This document shows positions 55,501 through 64,000 of a stretch of 64,000 bases of DNA, piece by piece. Below the pieces are notes generated by a model that worked only from the letters and a program-made list of their open reading frames with translations, was not told the origin of the DNA and made no database searches. Position numbers and translations under genes: made by a program. The DNA is taken from assembly GCA_034336665.1 (NCBI GenBank), contig CM067590.1:248001-312000 (forward strand), given 5' to 3'. The stretch is from Luscinia megarhynchos (lineage: Eukaryota > Chordata > Aves > Passeriformes > Turdidae). Every line of letters begins with the position of its first letter. Position 1 is the first letter of the stretch.

Positions 55501-58500
55501 ACTACAAGGATAATCCTGCTTTTGGGTGAGTTTGGGGTGGGTTTGTTCCCCAGGAAAAGGGGCGAGGGCAGCAGTGGGCTTTTGGGAAGTGTTCATTGTG
55601 AAAGGGGAAAGATTTGGGTTGTTGTTCCCTGAGGGGGAAAAGCTTGGCTTTGAGGGGAGGGAAATTTGGATTTGAGGGGGAAACGTTTGGGTTTGAGGAG
55701 GGGAAAGTTTGGGTTCATTGTTCTTTCCTAAAGGATGATAAGTTTGGGTTCGTTGTTCCTCCTGTGAGGGGGAAAACTTTGGGTTTGAGGGGAGGGAAAT
55801 TTGGATTTGAGGGGGAAACGTTTGGGTTTGAGGGAGGAAAGTTTGGGTTTGAGGTGGGGTAAAGTTTGGGGTTATTGTTCTGCCTGTGAGGATGGAAAAA
55901 TGTGGATTTGAGGGCTGGAAAAAGTTTGGGTTCATTGCTCTTTCCTGAGAGGAGAAAGTTTGGATTTGAGGTGGGAGAAATTTGGATTTGAGGGGTGGAA
56001 AAAGTTTGGATTCATTGTTCTTTCCTGAGGGGAAAAAGTTTGGATTTGAGGCGGGGGGAAAGTTTGGGTTCATTGTTGTTCCCAGAGGAAGAGAAGTCTG
56101 GGTTCATTGTTCTTCCTGTGAGGGGGAAAATTTGGAATTTGAGGAGGGGAAAATTTGGGTTCATTGTTCTTTCCTGAGGGGAAAAAGTTTGGGTTTGAGG
56201 GGGGAAAGGTTTGGTTTTGTTATTGGCTCTTCCCTGTGAGGATGGAAAAGTTTGGATTTGAGGAGTGGAAAAAGTTTGGGTTCATTGTTCTTCCTGTGAG
56301 GGGGAAAATTTGGAATTTGAGGAGGGGAAAAGTTTGGATTTGAGTGGGAGCAAAGTTTGGGTTCATTGTTCTTCCTGTGAGAGGCAAAATCTGGAATTTG
56401 AGGGGGAGGGAGGAAAGTTTGAGGATTTGAGGAAGGGGAAAAGTTTGGAATTGAGGGAGGGAAAAGTTTTTTTAATCCCAGCACTGGTGGGCACAGGATT
56501 CCTCCTTAATTTCCCTTCAAGCAAAAATTTGGATGCAAATCCTTGGATTGAAATTCCAAATTTTAATTCCATATTTTAGGTGCATTCTGAGTAATTTCTC
56601 CATTTTTCCATGTGGGAGTTGGAGCTGTTCCTATCCCAGAATATCAGTATTTGGATAATTATTCCTCCTTTTTTCCCTTTTTTCTAGGTTTTTGCATGAT
56701 AAGAACAGCAGAGAATTCCTTTACTACAGGAAGAAAGTGGCAGAAATAAGGAAAGAAAACCAAAATTCCCAGGCAACCTCTTCCCAAAAAGGTAATTCCC
56801 ACTAAAATCTGGGAAAGTTGGGATTTATTTGGGGTGGAAATTTTGGCTGCCTGGAAAGAAAATTCCTGACTGGAAAGAGAATCAAATCCTTGGAGTTTCC
56901 CAAAGGATTTCCTCTTGTAATTCAGCAGCAAATTCCTTCAATGTGGATAATTCCAGGAGGTTTAATCCTATGGAAAAATGCCTGAGACAGGGGAAAAGAT
57001 CCAAAATTCTTAATTGTGGATAATTCCAGATGCAGTAATCCTATGGAAAAGTGCCTGGCACATGGAAAAAATCCAGAATTTTTAATTATGGATAATTCCA
57101 GGTGGTTTAATCCTATGGAAAAGTGCCTGGCACGTGGAAAAAATCCAGAATTTTTAATTATGGATAATTCCAGGTGGTTTATTCCTATGGAAAAGTGCCT
57201 GGCACATGGAAAAAATCCAGAATTTTTAATTATGGATAATTCCAGGTGGTTTAATCCTATGGAAAAGTGCCTGGCACGTGGGAAAAAATCCAGAATTTTT
57301 AATTATGGATAATTCCAGGTGGTTTAATCCTATGGAAAAGTGCCTGGCACGTGGGAAAAAAATCCAGAATTTTTTAATTATGGATAATTCCAGGTGGTTT
57401 AATCCTATGGAAAAGTGCCTGGCACGTGGGAAAAAATCCAGAATTTTTAATTATGGATAATTCCAGGTGGTTTAATCCTATGGAAAAGTGCCTGGCACGT
57501 GGGAAAAAATCCAGAATTTTTAATTATGGATAATTCCAGGTGGTTTAATCCTATGGAAAAGTGCCTGGCACGTGGGAAAAAATCCAGAATTTTTAATTAT
57601 GGATAATTCCAGGTGGTTTAATCCTATGGAAAAGTGCCTGGCACGTGGGAAAAAATCCAGAATTTTTAATTATGGATAATTCCAGGTGGTTTAATCCTAT
57701 GGAAAAGTGCCTGGCACGTGGGGAAAAAATCCAGAATTTTTAATTATGGATAATTCCAGGTGGTTTAATCCTATGGAAAAGTGCCTGGCACGTGGGGAAA
57801 AAATCCAGAATTTTTAATTATGGATAATTCCAGGTGGTTTAAACCTATGGAAAAGTGCCTGGCATGTTGAAAATTTGGGGACCCAAAGCTGTTTTATCTA
57901 TCATCTCTTCAATCCCTGACTCCCAAACTCGGGTTTAACCTGAAGTTTTTATGCTTTAAATTGTTTTTGTACAATTTCTCCCCCTTTAAACCCAACTTTA
58001 GACCTCACTGGGGTCCTTAGGCCGGGTTAAGCCCCATCCCTACATCCCAAACTCAAGTTTAAACTGAAGTTTTTAAGTTATTTAACTATTTTTGTGCCAA
58101 TTTTCCCCCTTTAAACCCAAATTTAGACTTCACTGAGGTCCTTAGGCCCCATCCCTGCTCCCAAACTTGGGTCTAAACTAAAGCTTTTATACTACATAAC
58201 TGGTTTTATACCAATTCTTCCCCTTTAAGCCTGGCTTTAGGCCTTATTGTGGTTCTTAGGCCCCATCCCTGCTCCCCAAACTGAGGCTTAACCTGATTTT
58301 TTTTATGCTATTTAATTGTTTTGTACCACTTCTCCCTCTTTAAACCCAACTTTAGTCCTCACTGGTGGCCTTAGTCTGAGTTAGGCCCCATCTCAACTCC
58401 CCAAACTCAGGTTTAAACCTGAAGTTTTCATGCTCTTTAACTGTTTTTGTACCACTGCTCCCCATTTAAACCCAACTTTAGACCTCACTGGGGTCCTTAG

Positions 58501-61500
58501 GCGCCATCCCTGCTCCCAAACTTGGGTCTAAACTACAGCTTTTATACTACATAACTGGTTTTATACCAATTCTTCCCCTTTAAGCCTGGCTTTAGGCCTC
58601 ATTGTGATTCTTAGGCCCCATCCCTGCTCCCCAAACTCAGGCTTAACCTGATTTTTTTATATTATTTGACTGTTTTTGTACCAGTTCTCCCTCTTTAAAC
58701 CCAACTTTAGTCCTTACTGGTGTCCTTAGGTTGGGTTAAGCCCCATCCCTACTCCCCCAACCTGGGTTTGACCTGCTGCTTTGATTCTATTTAACTGTTT
58801 TTGTACCACTTCTCCCCCTTTAACCCCAGCTTTAGGCCTCACTGGTGTCCTTAGGCCGGGTTAGGCTGGGCTGGGGTGAGCTGGGCCCAGGACTAATCCC
58901 TGCCTAAAGTTTCCCCCCCAGCCGACCAGGAGACGCGGAACTCGGCCGAGAAGCTGGCGCAGTTCGTGGCTGCTGGGGGGCCCGAGGTGGAGGCCATCGC
59001 CCTGCAGAACAACAGGGAGAACCCTGCCTTCAGGTACTGGAATTCCTGCATTTGGGGCCGGGTTTACTGGGAATTCACAGGGGAAATTCACAGGGAAGTC
59101 GTGGGAATTTCCAGGGAAATTCACAGGAATCTCCGGGGAATTCTCAGGGAAATTCCAGGCAGTTCGCAGGGAATTCTCAGGGAATTTGCAAAGTATTTCC
59201 GGGGGAATTTCCAGGGGAATTTCCAGGGAAATTCACAGGAATCTCCAGGAAATTTCCAGGGAAATTCACAGGAATCTCCAGGAAATTTCCAGGGAAATTC
59301 ACAGGGAAATTCCAGGCAATTCACAGGGAGTTCACAAAGTATTTCCAGGGGAATTTCCAGGAAATTTCCAGGGAAATTCCGGGGACATCTCCAGGGAATT
59401 TCCAGGAAATCTCTGGGGAAATTAACAGGAATCTCCAGGAAATATCCAGGGAATTTCCAGGGCATCTCCAGGAAATCCCTAGGAAATTCACAGGGAAAGT
59501 CGTGGGAATTCTGAGATTGACATTTTGGAGTGGTGAGAATTGAAGGGCTCAGATCTGGGGTGCAGAGGGGGCTGAGTTGGGAGCTTTGCCCTGGAGCAGC
59601 AGGGAGATCCCTGCATTCAGGTCCAGGGAATTCCTGATGTTTTGGGGTTTTTTTCCTAGGGAATTCACAGGGAAAGTCATGGGAATTCTGGGTTTGTTGG
59701 GAAATGGTGCCAAGACTTGAGGTTTCGGGTGCAGAGGAATCAGCACATTCCTGATTTTTGGGGCTGTTTTTTCCTTCATGGAATTGTGTTTGTCGCACCA
59801 AAACTATTCCCTGATCCCCGTGGAGGCTGCACTGACTGCAGGGACACACGGGATGGTGCTGGAGAGCTGGGAACGCCCTGGGAATGTTCTAAATATTCCA
59901 GGAGGGGAAAAAACCTTGCTGGGTCCCAGCCCTGGAGGGCTGGGAATGTTCTGGGAATTGCAGAAAGGAAAATTCCTGAGGAAACTGTGCTGGATCTCAG
60001 TTCTCAGTGGAGCTAGGAATGCTCTGGGCATTCCAGGCTGGAATTCCTGCCTGAGGATCCCAGCTCTGAGTAGGGTTGCAGAGCTGGGAATGCTCTGGGA
60101 ATTGCAGAAAGGATAATTCCTGAGGAAGCTGTGCTGGATCTCAGTTCTGAGTGGAGCTGGGAATGGTCTGGGCATTCCAGACAGGAATTCCACAGCTGGA
60201 TCCCAGCTCTGAGTAGAGCTGGAGAACCAGGAATGCTCTGGGAATTACAGAAAGGAGAATTCATGGGAAAACTGTGCTGTATCCCAGCTCTAAGTGGAGC
60301 TGGAGAGCCAGGAATGCTCTGGGAATTGCAGGCAGGAATTCCATGGCTGGATCCCAGTTCTGTGTAGGATTGCAGAGCTGGGAATTTTCTGGGAATTGCA
60401 GAAATGAAAATTTCTGAGGAAACTGTGCTGGATCCCAGCCCTGGAGAGCTGGGACTTGCAGGTAGGGAATTGTTCTGGGAATTGCAGGCAGGAATTCCAC
60501 AACTGGATCCCAGCTCTGAGTGGAGCTGGAAAGCTGGGAATCTTCTGGGAATTACTGAAAGGAAAATTCCCTAGGAAACTGTGCTGGATCCCAGCCCTGG
60601 AGAGCTGGGAGTGCTCTGGGAATTCTCTGTGCATTCCAGGCCGGAATTCCCGGCTGAGGGTCACGTTGTTCGCAGGTTCCTGTACGAGCCCCACAGCAAA
60701 GGGCACCGCTATTACCGCCAGAAACTCGAGGAGTTCCGCCGGGCGCGGGGCACCGCCCCTTTTCCCGGGAATCCCCCTTTTCCCGGGAATCCCCCTTTTC
60801 CCGGGAATCCCCCTTTTCCCGGGAATCCTCCTTTTCCCGGAGAATCCGGCCTCAAAAGGAAAAGCAGTCCCGAGGCCTCTCCCTCCCCGCTGTGCTTCCC
60901 CCCTCTCCCCGTTCCCTCCCCCTCTCCCTCTCCCTCTCCCCGTTCCCTCCCCTCTCCCTCTCCCTCTCCCCGTTCCCTCCCCTCTCCCTCTCCCCGTTCC
61001 CCTCCCGCCTCCTCCGGCCATTCCTGTTCCCTCTCCCGTTATTCCCGCTGCTCTTCCCATCCCCTCAGCCTCTCCCTCCCCATCCTCATCCTCCACCTCC
61101 CCTCTGGATCAACCAGCTGCGATCCCAAATCCCACCCCGATCCCAAACCCAAATCCTGCCACGACCCCGAACCCATCGCTGACCCCAAACCCCGCCCCGA
61201 TCCCAAACCCCGCCCCGGGCAGCACCAAAAAGAAGAGGAAGAGTCGCTGGGGGCCAGAGGAGGAGAAGGTGGAGCTGCCCCTGCCACAGCTGGTGCAGCA
61301 GCTGGATTCTCCTTCTCCCCTCTCAGGTGAGTGGGGTTGAGTTTTCCTGGGAATTTTGGGTGGTTTTGGATTTCCTGAGTTGGGCATGGATCCATTTTCC
61401 CTAGGAATTTCTGCTGTCAGTCCCATTTTTTCCCCCTGTGGTTTTATTTTCCCATGGTGGTTTATTTTCCCTTCTCTTGGTTTTTATTTTCCCTTCACTC

Positions 61501-63837
61501 CATGGTAATTGCAAACAGAATTCCCTTCTTTTTTTTTTGTCTTTCCCCACCCTTTTATCCTATTTTATCCCTCTCTGAACCCAGGATCACCTTTTCCATC
61601 CTGGAAATATCCAATTCCATGTTTTATCTGAGCCAACAGCCACAAGAATTCCAAGGAAGGAGCTTCCTGAAACTGGAATTTCCCTCAGAACTGCAGCTTT
61701 ATTCTGCCCCTGCACTTATTTTCCTGGCTTTTTTTGGGGGGATAAAATTGCTGTGGAGACTCCTGGGAATTCAGAAATTGCTGCTGGATAATTGATTCCC
61801 ACTTTTTGGGCTGGTTTGGTCTCACCTGAGCAGAAAATTCCTAAGGAAAAAATTATTTTTGTGGGTCCTGGGAGTCTCCACACAAAATCTGGGATCAAGA
61901 TTAATTCCCTTTTTTTTTTGGGGCTGGTTTGGCCTCACCTGAGGAGGGAATTCCTATGGAAAAAAAACGGAATTTTAAAGCAGATTTTGGGAATTCTCAG
62001 AGCTGGCTAGGGAGGAGCTGCTTCCTGCTGCTTTTCCCACTCCTGCGATTCCCAAATCCCTCCAGATGAATCCTAAAATTCTGAAATCCCTTAAATTTCC
62101 TGGGAATGGCAACACCCCATCCCTGGAATCCCCCACAGGAATAAGGGAAGGAGGAATGGGATGATCCTAAGATCCTTCCAGAGCTAGGATTTGTGAGATT
62201 TTTTTGTGTGGTTTTTTGTGGATTTATGTTTTTTTTTCTTGATCTCCCAGATTTTTCCCTGTTTTTTTTCCTGCAGTTCAGGACCTGAAGGGTCTGGGGT
62301 ACGAGAAGGGCAAACCTGTGGGGTTGGTGGGAGTCACCGAGCTCTCCGAGGCCCAGAAGAAGCAGCTGAAGGAGCAGCAGGAGGTGATTCCCAAAAAATC
62401 CTCCCCCCCCAGAATTCCCTCCTGTGGGAATGACAAAGATTTTCCATCATGGAATCCCTGGGAACAGCAGGAATAGCAGAGGGTTTGGGGGATAAGGAGC
62501 TCTACTAAAATCCCAAATCCTAAAGTCCTCAAATCCCAATGACTTTTCCAGCCCTAAAATCCCAAATCCCAAAGTCCTAAATTCCCAAATCCCAAAGAAA
62601 CTTTCCAGGCCTAAAATCCCAATTCTCAAAGGAGCATTTTCCCCTGGGATTTTCTGGGATGAATCCCATGTTTCCCTGTTCCCCTGGGATGAATCCTGTT
62701 TTTCCCTATTCCCCTGGGATTTTCTGGGACAAGATCCCATTTTTCCCAAGCTGAATCCCATTTTTCCCTGTTCCCTGGGATTCCTGGGCTAAACCCCACT
62801 TTTCCCAGAACAAATTCCATTTTTCCTGGACTGAATCCCGTTTTTCCTGAGACAAATCCCATGTTTACTAGGACAAATCCCACTTTTCCTGGACTGAATC
62901 CCAAGTTTCCTGTGCTGAATCAAATTTTTCCCAGGACAAATCCTGTGTTTCCCAGACTGAACCCCAAGTTTTCCAGGACAAATCCCAATTTTCCTGGTCA
63001 GAATTTACCAGCCTGAATCCCATTTTTCCTGGCCCAAATCCCATTATTCCCGTTCTGAACCCCGATTTTCCCATTCTGACCCCATTTTCCCCATTTCAAT
63101 CCCCATTTTCCCCATTCTGACCCAATTTTCCCGTTCTGAACCCCATTTTTCCTCCCCCAAATCCCGTTTTCCCCATTCTGACCCCCATATCTCCATTCTA
63201 AACCCCGTTTTCCCCCATTCTGACCCCCCAAATCTCCATTCTAAACCCCATTTTCCCGTCCTGACCCCCGTTTTCCCGTCCTGACCCCCAAATCTCCATT
63301 CTAAACCCCATTTTCCCCATCCCGACCCCCCCGTTTTCCCCATTCTGACCCCCAAATCTCCATTCTAAACCCCATTTTCCCCGTCCTGACCCCCCGTTTT
63401 CCCCATTCCTGACCCCCAAATCTCCATTCTAAACCCCATTTTCCCCATCCTGACCCCCGTTTTCCCCATTCTGACCCCCCCCCCAAATCTCCATTCTAAA
63501 CCCCATTTTCCCCGGCCCTGACCCCCCGTTTTCCCATTCTGACCCCCAAATCTCCATTCTAAACCCCATTTTCCCCGTCCTGACCCCCGTTTTCCCCAAT
63601 CTGACCCCCATTTCCCCCATTCTAACCCCATTTTCCCCATCCTGCCCGTTTTCCCCCAGATGCAGCAGATGTATGACATGATCATGAAGCACAAGCAGGC
63701 GATGCAGGAGATGCAGCTGCTGTGGGAGCGCGCGCTGCAGCAGCACCAGCACGGCTACGACAGCGACGAGGAGGTGGACAGCGAGCTGGGCACCTGGGAG
63801 CACCGCCTGCGGCGCATGGAGATGGACAAAACCCGGG
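49523..63837 (+). CDS. SUGP1: SUGP1, SURP and G-patch splicing factor (coding exons 1-10, 3' end missing)
   Basis: SUGP1 is a nuclear splicing factor that works with U2 snRNP components (SF3B1) and, through its G-patch, a DEAH helicase in branch-site recognition. Exons read on the plus strand: 49523-49547, 52194-52365, 53067-53170 (or 53174), about 53655-53851, 55414-55525, 56688-56791, 58922-59033, 60676-61326, 62277-62383, 63660-63837. The order fits the family: MDN start, [18 protein letters not shown], acidic [19 protein letters not shown]1 (exons 5-6), SURP2 (exons 7-8), a Pro-rich linker with a [12 protein letters not shown] nuclear signal, and the [16 protein letters not shown] region. 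The G-patch lies beyond the right edge. Oddities: an uncertain exon 3-4 junction and an extra base in exon 8. Confidence 0.96.
49715..52193. repeat. SUGP1 intron 1 array derived from the exon 2 acceptor
   Basis: About 40-45 units near 57 bp: CCCTTTTTCCCTCAGGGAAT, GAGCCCCTGGATTTGGGATG, ATCCCTGTTAATTCC. Early units (49755-50060) still show exon 2 wording, for example GAAGTCGGACTGCTGGTTCG against exon 2 GAAGGCGAGCCGGTGGTTCG. The last unit is the real acceptor. Confidence 0.9.
52194..52365 (+). CDS. SUGP1: SUGP1 exon 2
   Basis: Follows CCCTTTTCCCTCAG. Reads [40 protein letters not shown] …, matching the family. The donor is a weaker AGA|GTACGA. Its first 30 bases are the template-like end of the intron 1 array. 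Confidence 0.93.
52440..52930. repeat. 38-bp GGAGCAGAGGGAGGAGAATC array, SUGP1 intron 2
   Basis: About 12 units of TTTTGGTGGAGCAGAGGGAG then GAGAATCCCAG, starting about 75 bp after exon 2. The unit resembles the exon 2 segment TGGAGCAGCAGG…GCAGAACTCCC. Confidence 0.9.
53067..53170 (+). CDS. SUGP1: SUGP1 exon 3
   Basis: Reads [35 protein letters not shown], as in the family. The donor CTG|GTAGGT is the better-scoring site by eye, but it leaves a phase that does not fit exon 4. Use of GTAG|GTCC at 53174 with the acceptor before 53655 restores the frame. Confidence 0.88.
53232..53640 (+). repeat. Three decayed copies of the SUGP1 exon 4 start
   Basis: Copies begin at about 53240, 53331 and 53492, before the real exon at 53632/53655. 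Each has (T/C)AGAAACTGCC-like sequence, CCAAATCCCT(C/T)AG, then AATGCCCCAGCTCC; two continue into AAACCTTGGGAAGAAG. The real exon has CAAATTCCCTCCAG, AATGCCCCAGCCCC and AAACCCCGGGAAGAAG. Confidence 0.85.
53655..53851 (+). CDS. SUGP1: SUGP1 exon 4 (start uncertain)
   Basis: Open through [20 protein letters not shown] … [24 protein letters not shown], ending at AAAG|GTCAGT. The 3' half is well conserved. The acceptor could be CTCCAG before 53655 or CTCAG before 53632. Three similar acceptor copies precede it. Confidence 0.85.
53930..54620. repeat. About 75-bp array in SUGP1 intron 4
   Basis: Units GGATCAGTGGGGGCAGGATT, CCCTCAGGCCCAGTAGGGAA, GGTTCAGGTCCTGGGATAG, about 9 copies. It begins within 90 bp of the exon 4 donor. 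Confidence 0.85.
54640..55115 (+). mobile_element. Two CR1-like LINE fragments in tandem
   Basis: Both carry CTTGGAGCTG(T/C)TTCCAG and a TTTAGGT(G)GGATTTTG-like segment, then TTCCTGG(T/C)…GGGCTGGAATTCCCAGAG and CCCTGGATCCCTGGAAGTGT. This is the order of the CR1 3' third (…GGACAAGAGGAAATGGCCTCAAG…). Plus orientation. Confidence 0.65.
55414..55525 (+). CDS. SUGP1: SUGP1 exon 5, SURP1 first half
   Basis: Reads [38 protein letters not shown], the start of SURP domain 1. Donor GTGAGT. Confidence 0.97.
55530..56480. repeat. GGGAAAGTTTGGGTTTGAGG array, SUGP1 intron 5
   Basis: Units of about 25-50 bp, GTTTGGGTTCATTGTTCTTC, CTGTGAGGGGGAAAATTTGG, ATTTGAGGGG, about 25 copies. It starts directly after the exon 5 donor. 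Confidence 0.85.
56688..56791 (+). CDS. SUGP1: SUGP1 exon 6, SURP1 second half
   Basis: Reads [34 protein letters not shown], completing SURP1. Acceptor TTTTTTCTAG, donor GTAATT. Confidence 0.97.
56935..57870. repeat. 72-75 bp homogeneous array, SUGP1 intron 6
   Basis: About 13 units: TGGATAATTCCAGGTGGTTT, AATCCTATGGAAAAGTGCCT, GGCACGTGGGAAAAAATCCA, GAATTTTTAATTA. Inner units are almost identical apart from G/A run length. Nine have CACGTG, two CACATG; the end units are diverged. Confidence 0.95.
57890..58870. repeat. About 120-bp array, SUGP1 intron 6
   Basis: About 8 units: CCTTAGGCCCCATCCCTGCT, CCCAAACTCAGGTTTAACCT, TATTTAACTGTTTTTGTACC, CTTTAAACCCAACTTTAG. It ends about 50 bp before the exon 7 acceptor. 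Confidence 0.92.
58922..59033 (+). CDS. SUGP1: SUGP1 exon 7, SURP2 first half
   Basis: Reads [37 protein letters not shown], the start of SURP domain 2. Acceptor CCCCCCAG, donor GTACTG. Confidence 0.97.
59060..59515. repeat. GGGAAATTCACAGGAATCTCC array, SUGP1 intron 7
   Basis: About 15-36 bp units GGGAAATTCACAGGAATCTC and CAGGAAATTTCCAGGGAA, many copies, starting about 30 bp after the exon 7 donor. Confidence 0.88.
59820..60655. repeat. About 100-bp array before SUGP1 exon 8
   Basis: About 8 units: GAGCTGGGAATGCTCTGGGA, ATTGCAGAAAGGAAAATTCC, AAACTGTGCTGGATCCCAG, with GCATTCCAGGCTGGAATTCC alternates. The last unit runs to about 20 bp from the exon 8 acceptor. Confidence 0.88.
60676..61326 (+). 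CDS. SUGP1: SUGP1 exon 8, SURP2 end, Pro-rich linker, with a frame break
   Basis: Begins [26 protein letters not shown] (end of SURP2). Then come five FPGNPP repeats coded by an 18-bp minisatellite (about 60756-60840), [11 protein letters not shown], a Pro/Ser-rich tract, and [20 protein letters not shown] … LSG. The first and last parts are in frames offset by one base. The first CCCTCCCC unit has five C (60918-60922) where the next has four, so one extra C accounts for the shift. Confidence 0.9.
61330..62270. other. SUGP1 intron 8, mostly unique
   Basis: No gene. A pair of similar segments (GGGCTGGTTTGG(T/C)CTCACCTGAG) at about 61808 and 61921 suggests one tandem duplication. T-rich runs precede exon 9. 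Confidence 0.5.
62277..62383 (+). CDS. SUGP1: SUGP1 exon 9
   Basis: Reads [36 protein letters not shown], near identical to mammals. Donor GTGATT, phase 0. Confidence 0.97.
62620..63655. repeat. Arrays forming the 3' end of SUGP1 intron 9
   Basis: First TTTTCCTGGACTGAATCCCA units (62620-63030), then 41-bp CCCCAAATCTCCATTCTAAA plus CCCCATTTTCCCC units (63040-63655). The last unit supplies the pyrimidine tract and CCCCCAG acceptor of exon 10. Confidence 0.88.
63660..63837 (+). CDS. SUGP1: SUGP1 exon 10 (last in window)
   Basis: Reads [59 protein letters not shown], phase 1 donor GTGAGG. Twenty bases of this exon are repeated exactly in the next intron. Confidence 0.97.
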
Positions 63838-64000
63838 GTGAGGGGGGCTGGGGAATTCCAGAGGGGAATTCCACCCCTGCTCTATGGGCTGGGCACCTGG
63901 GAGCACCAGGGATCAATTCCAGAGAGGGAATTCCACCCCTGTTCTATGGGCTGAGCACCTGGGAGCACCAGGGATCATTTCCAGAGAGGGAATTCCATCC
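63838..64000. repeat. SUGP1 exon 10-derived array, cut by window edge
   Basis: A 62-bp unit repeats at 63888 and 63950. Each includes GCTG(G/A)GCACCTGGGAGCACC. Exon 10 has the same 20 bases at 63785-63804, exact for the first copy. The array continues past the window. Confidence 0.93.

Overview
This is vertebrate nuclear DNA, most likely from a bird and probably a songbird. It carries intron-split genes with GT-AG splice sites, CpG-island promoters, decayed CR1-like elements, and the gene order SUGP1 / MAU2 / GATAD2A. That order matches human 19p13.11 and, from memory, a gene-dense chicken microchromosome (chr28). Most of the remaining sequence consists of minisatellite arrays, many built around GGAATTCC and GGGAAT/ATTCCC words. 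The species call is inference; the gene identities come from reading translated exons.

Layout. (1) Left part, about 1-24.6 kb, minus strand: the 5' end of GATAD2A (p66-alpha, a NuRD subunit). It contains the first coding exon (1464-1726), an upstream non-coding exon (10825-10874), and two CpG islands (about 15.7-17.2 kb and 23.2-24.8 kb) that could hold alternative first exons. The introns are almost wholly tandem arrays. (2) About 27.5-49.2 kb, minus strand: the complete MAU2 gene (cohesin loader subunit, SCC4), 19 coding exons, about 660 residues, with a 3' UTR ending near an ATTAAA signal at about 27.57 kb. (3) 49196-49522: a 327-bp divergent promoter between the MAU2 and SUGP1 start codons, with two ACTACAACTCCC elements. 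(4) 49523 to the right edge, plus strand: SUGP1 (splicing factor with two SURP domains), coding exons 1-10; the C-terminal part with the G-patch lies beyond the window.

The genes are not one pathway. MAU2 loads cohesin with NIPBL, SUGP1 acts in branch-site and 3' splice-site recognition, and GATAD2A joins MBD2/3 to the CHD4 part of NuRD. MAU2 and SUGP1 share a promoter region. Apparent single-base frameshifts occur in MAU2 exon 5 and SUGP1 exon 8. Both exons otherwise match the family closely, so sequence errors or indel alleles are likelier than dead genes.

The most striking signal is in the introns. Several tandem arrays are degenerate copies of the neighbouring exon-intron junction, including coding sequence. 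The clearest cases are SUGP1 exon 10 (20 nt identical), MAU2 exons 13, 16 and 17 with their donors, and SUGP1 exons 2 and 4 with their acceptors. They look like successive ages of one process, in which introns grow by tandem duplication across splice junctions and leave rows of decoy splice sites.
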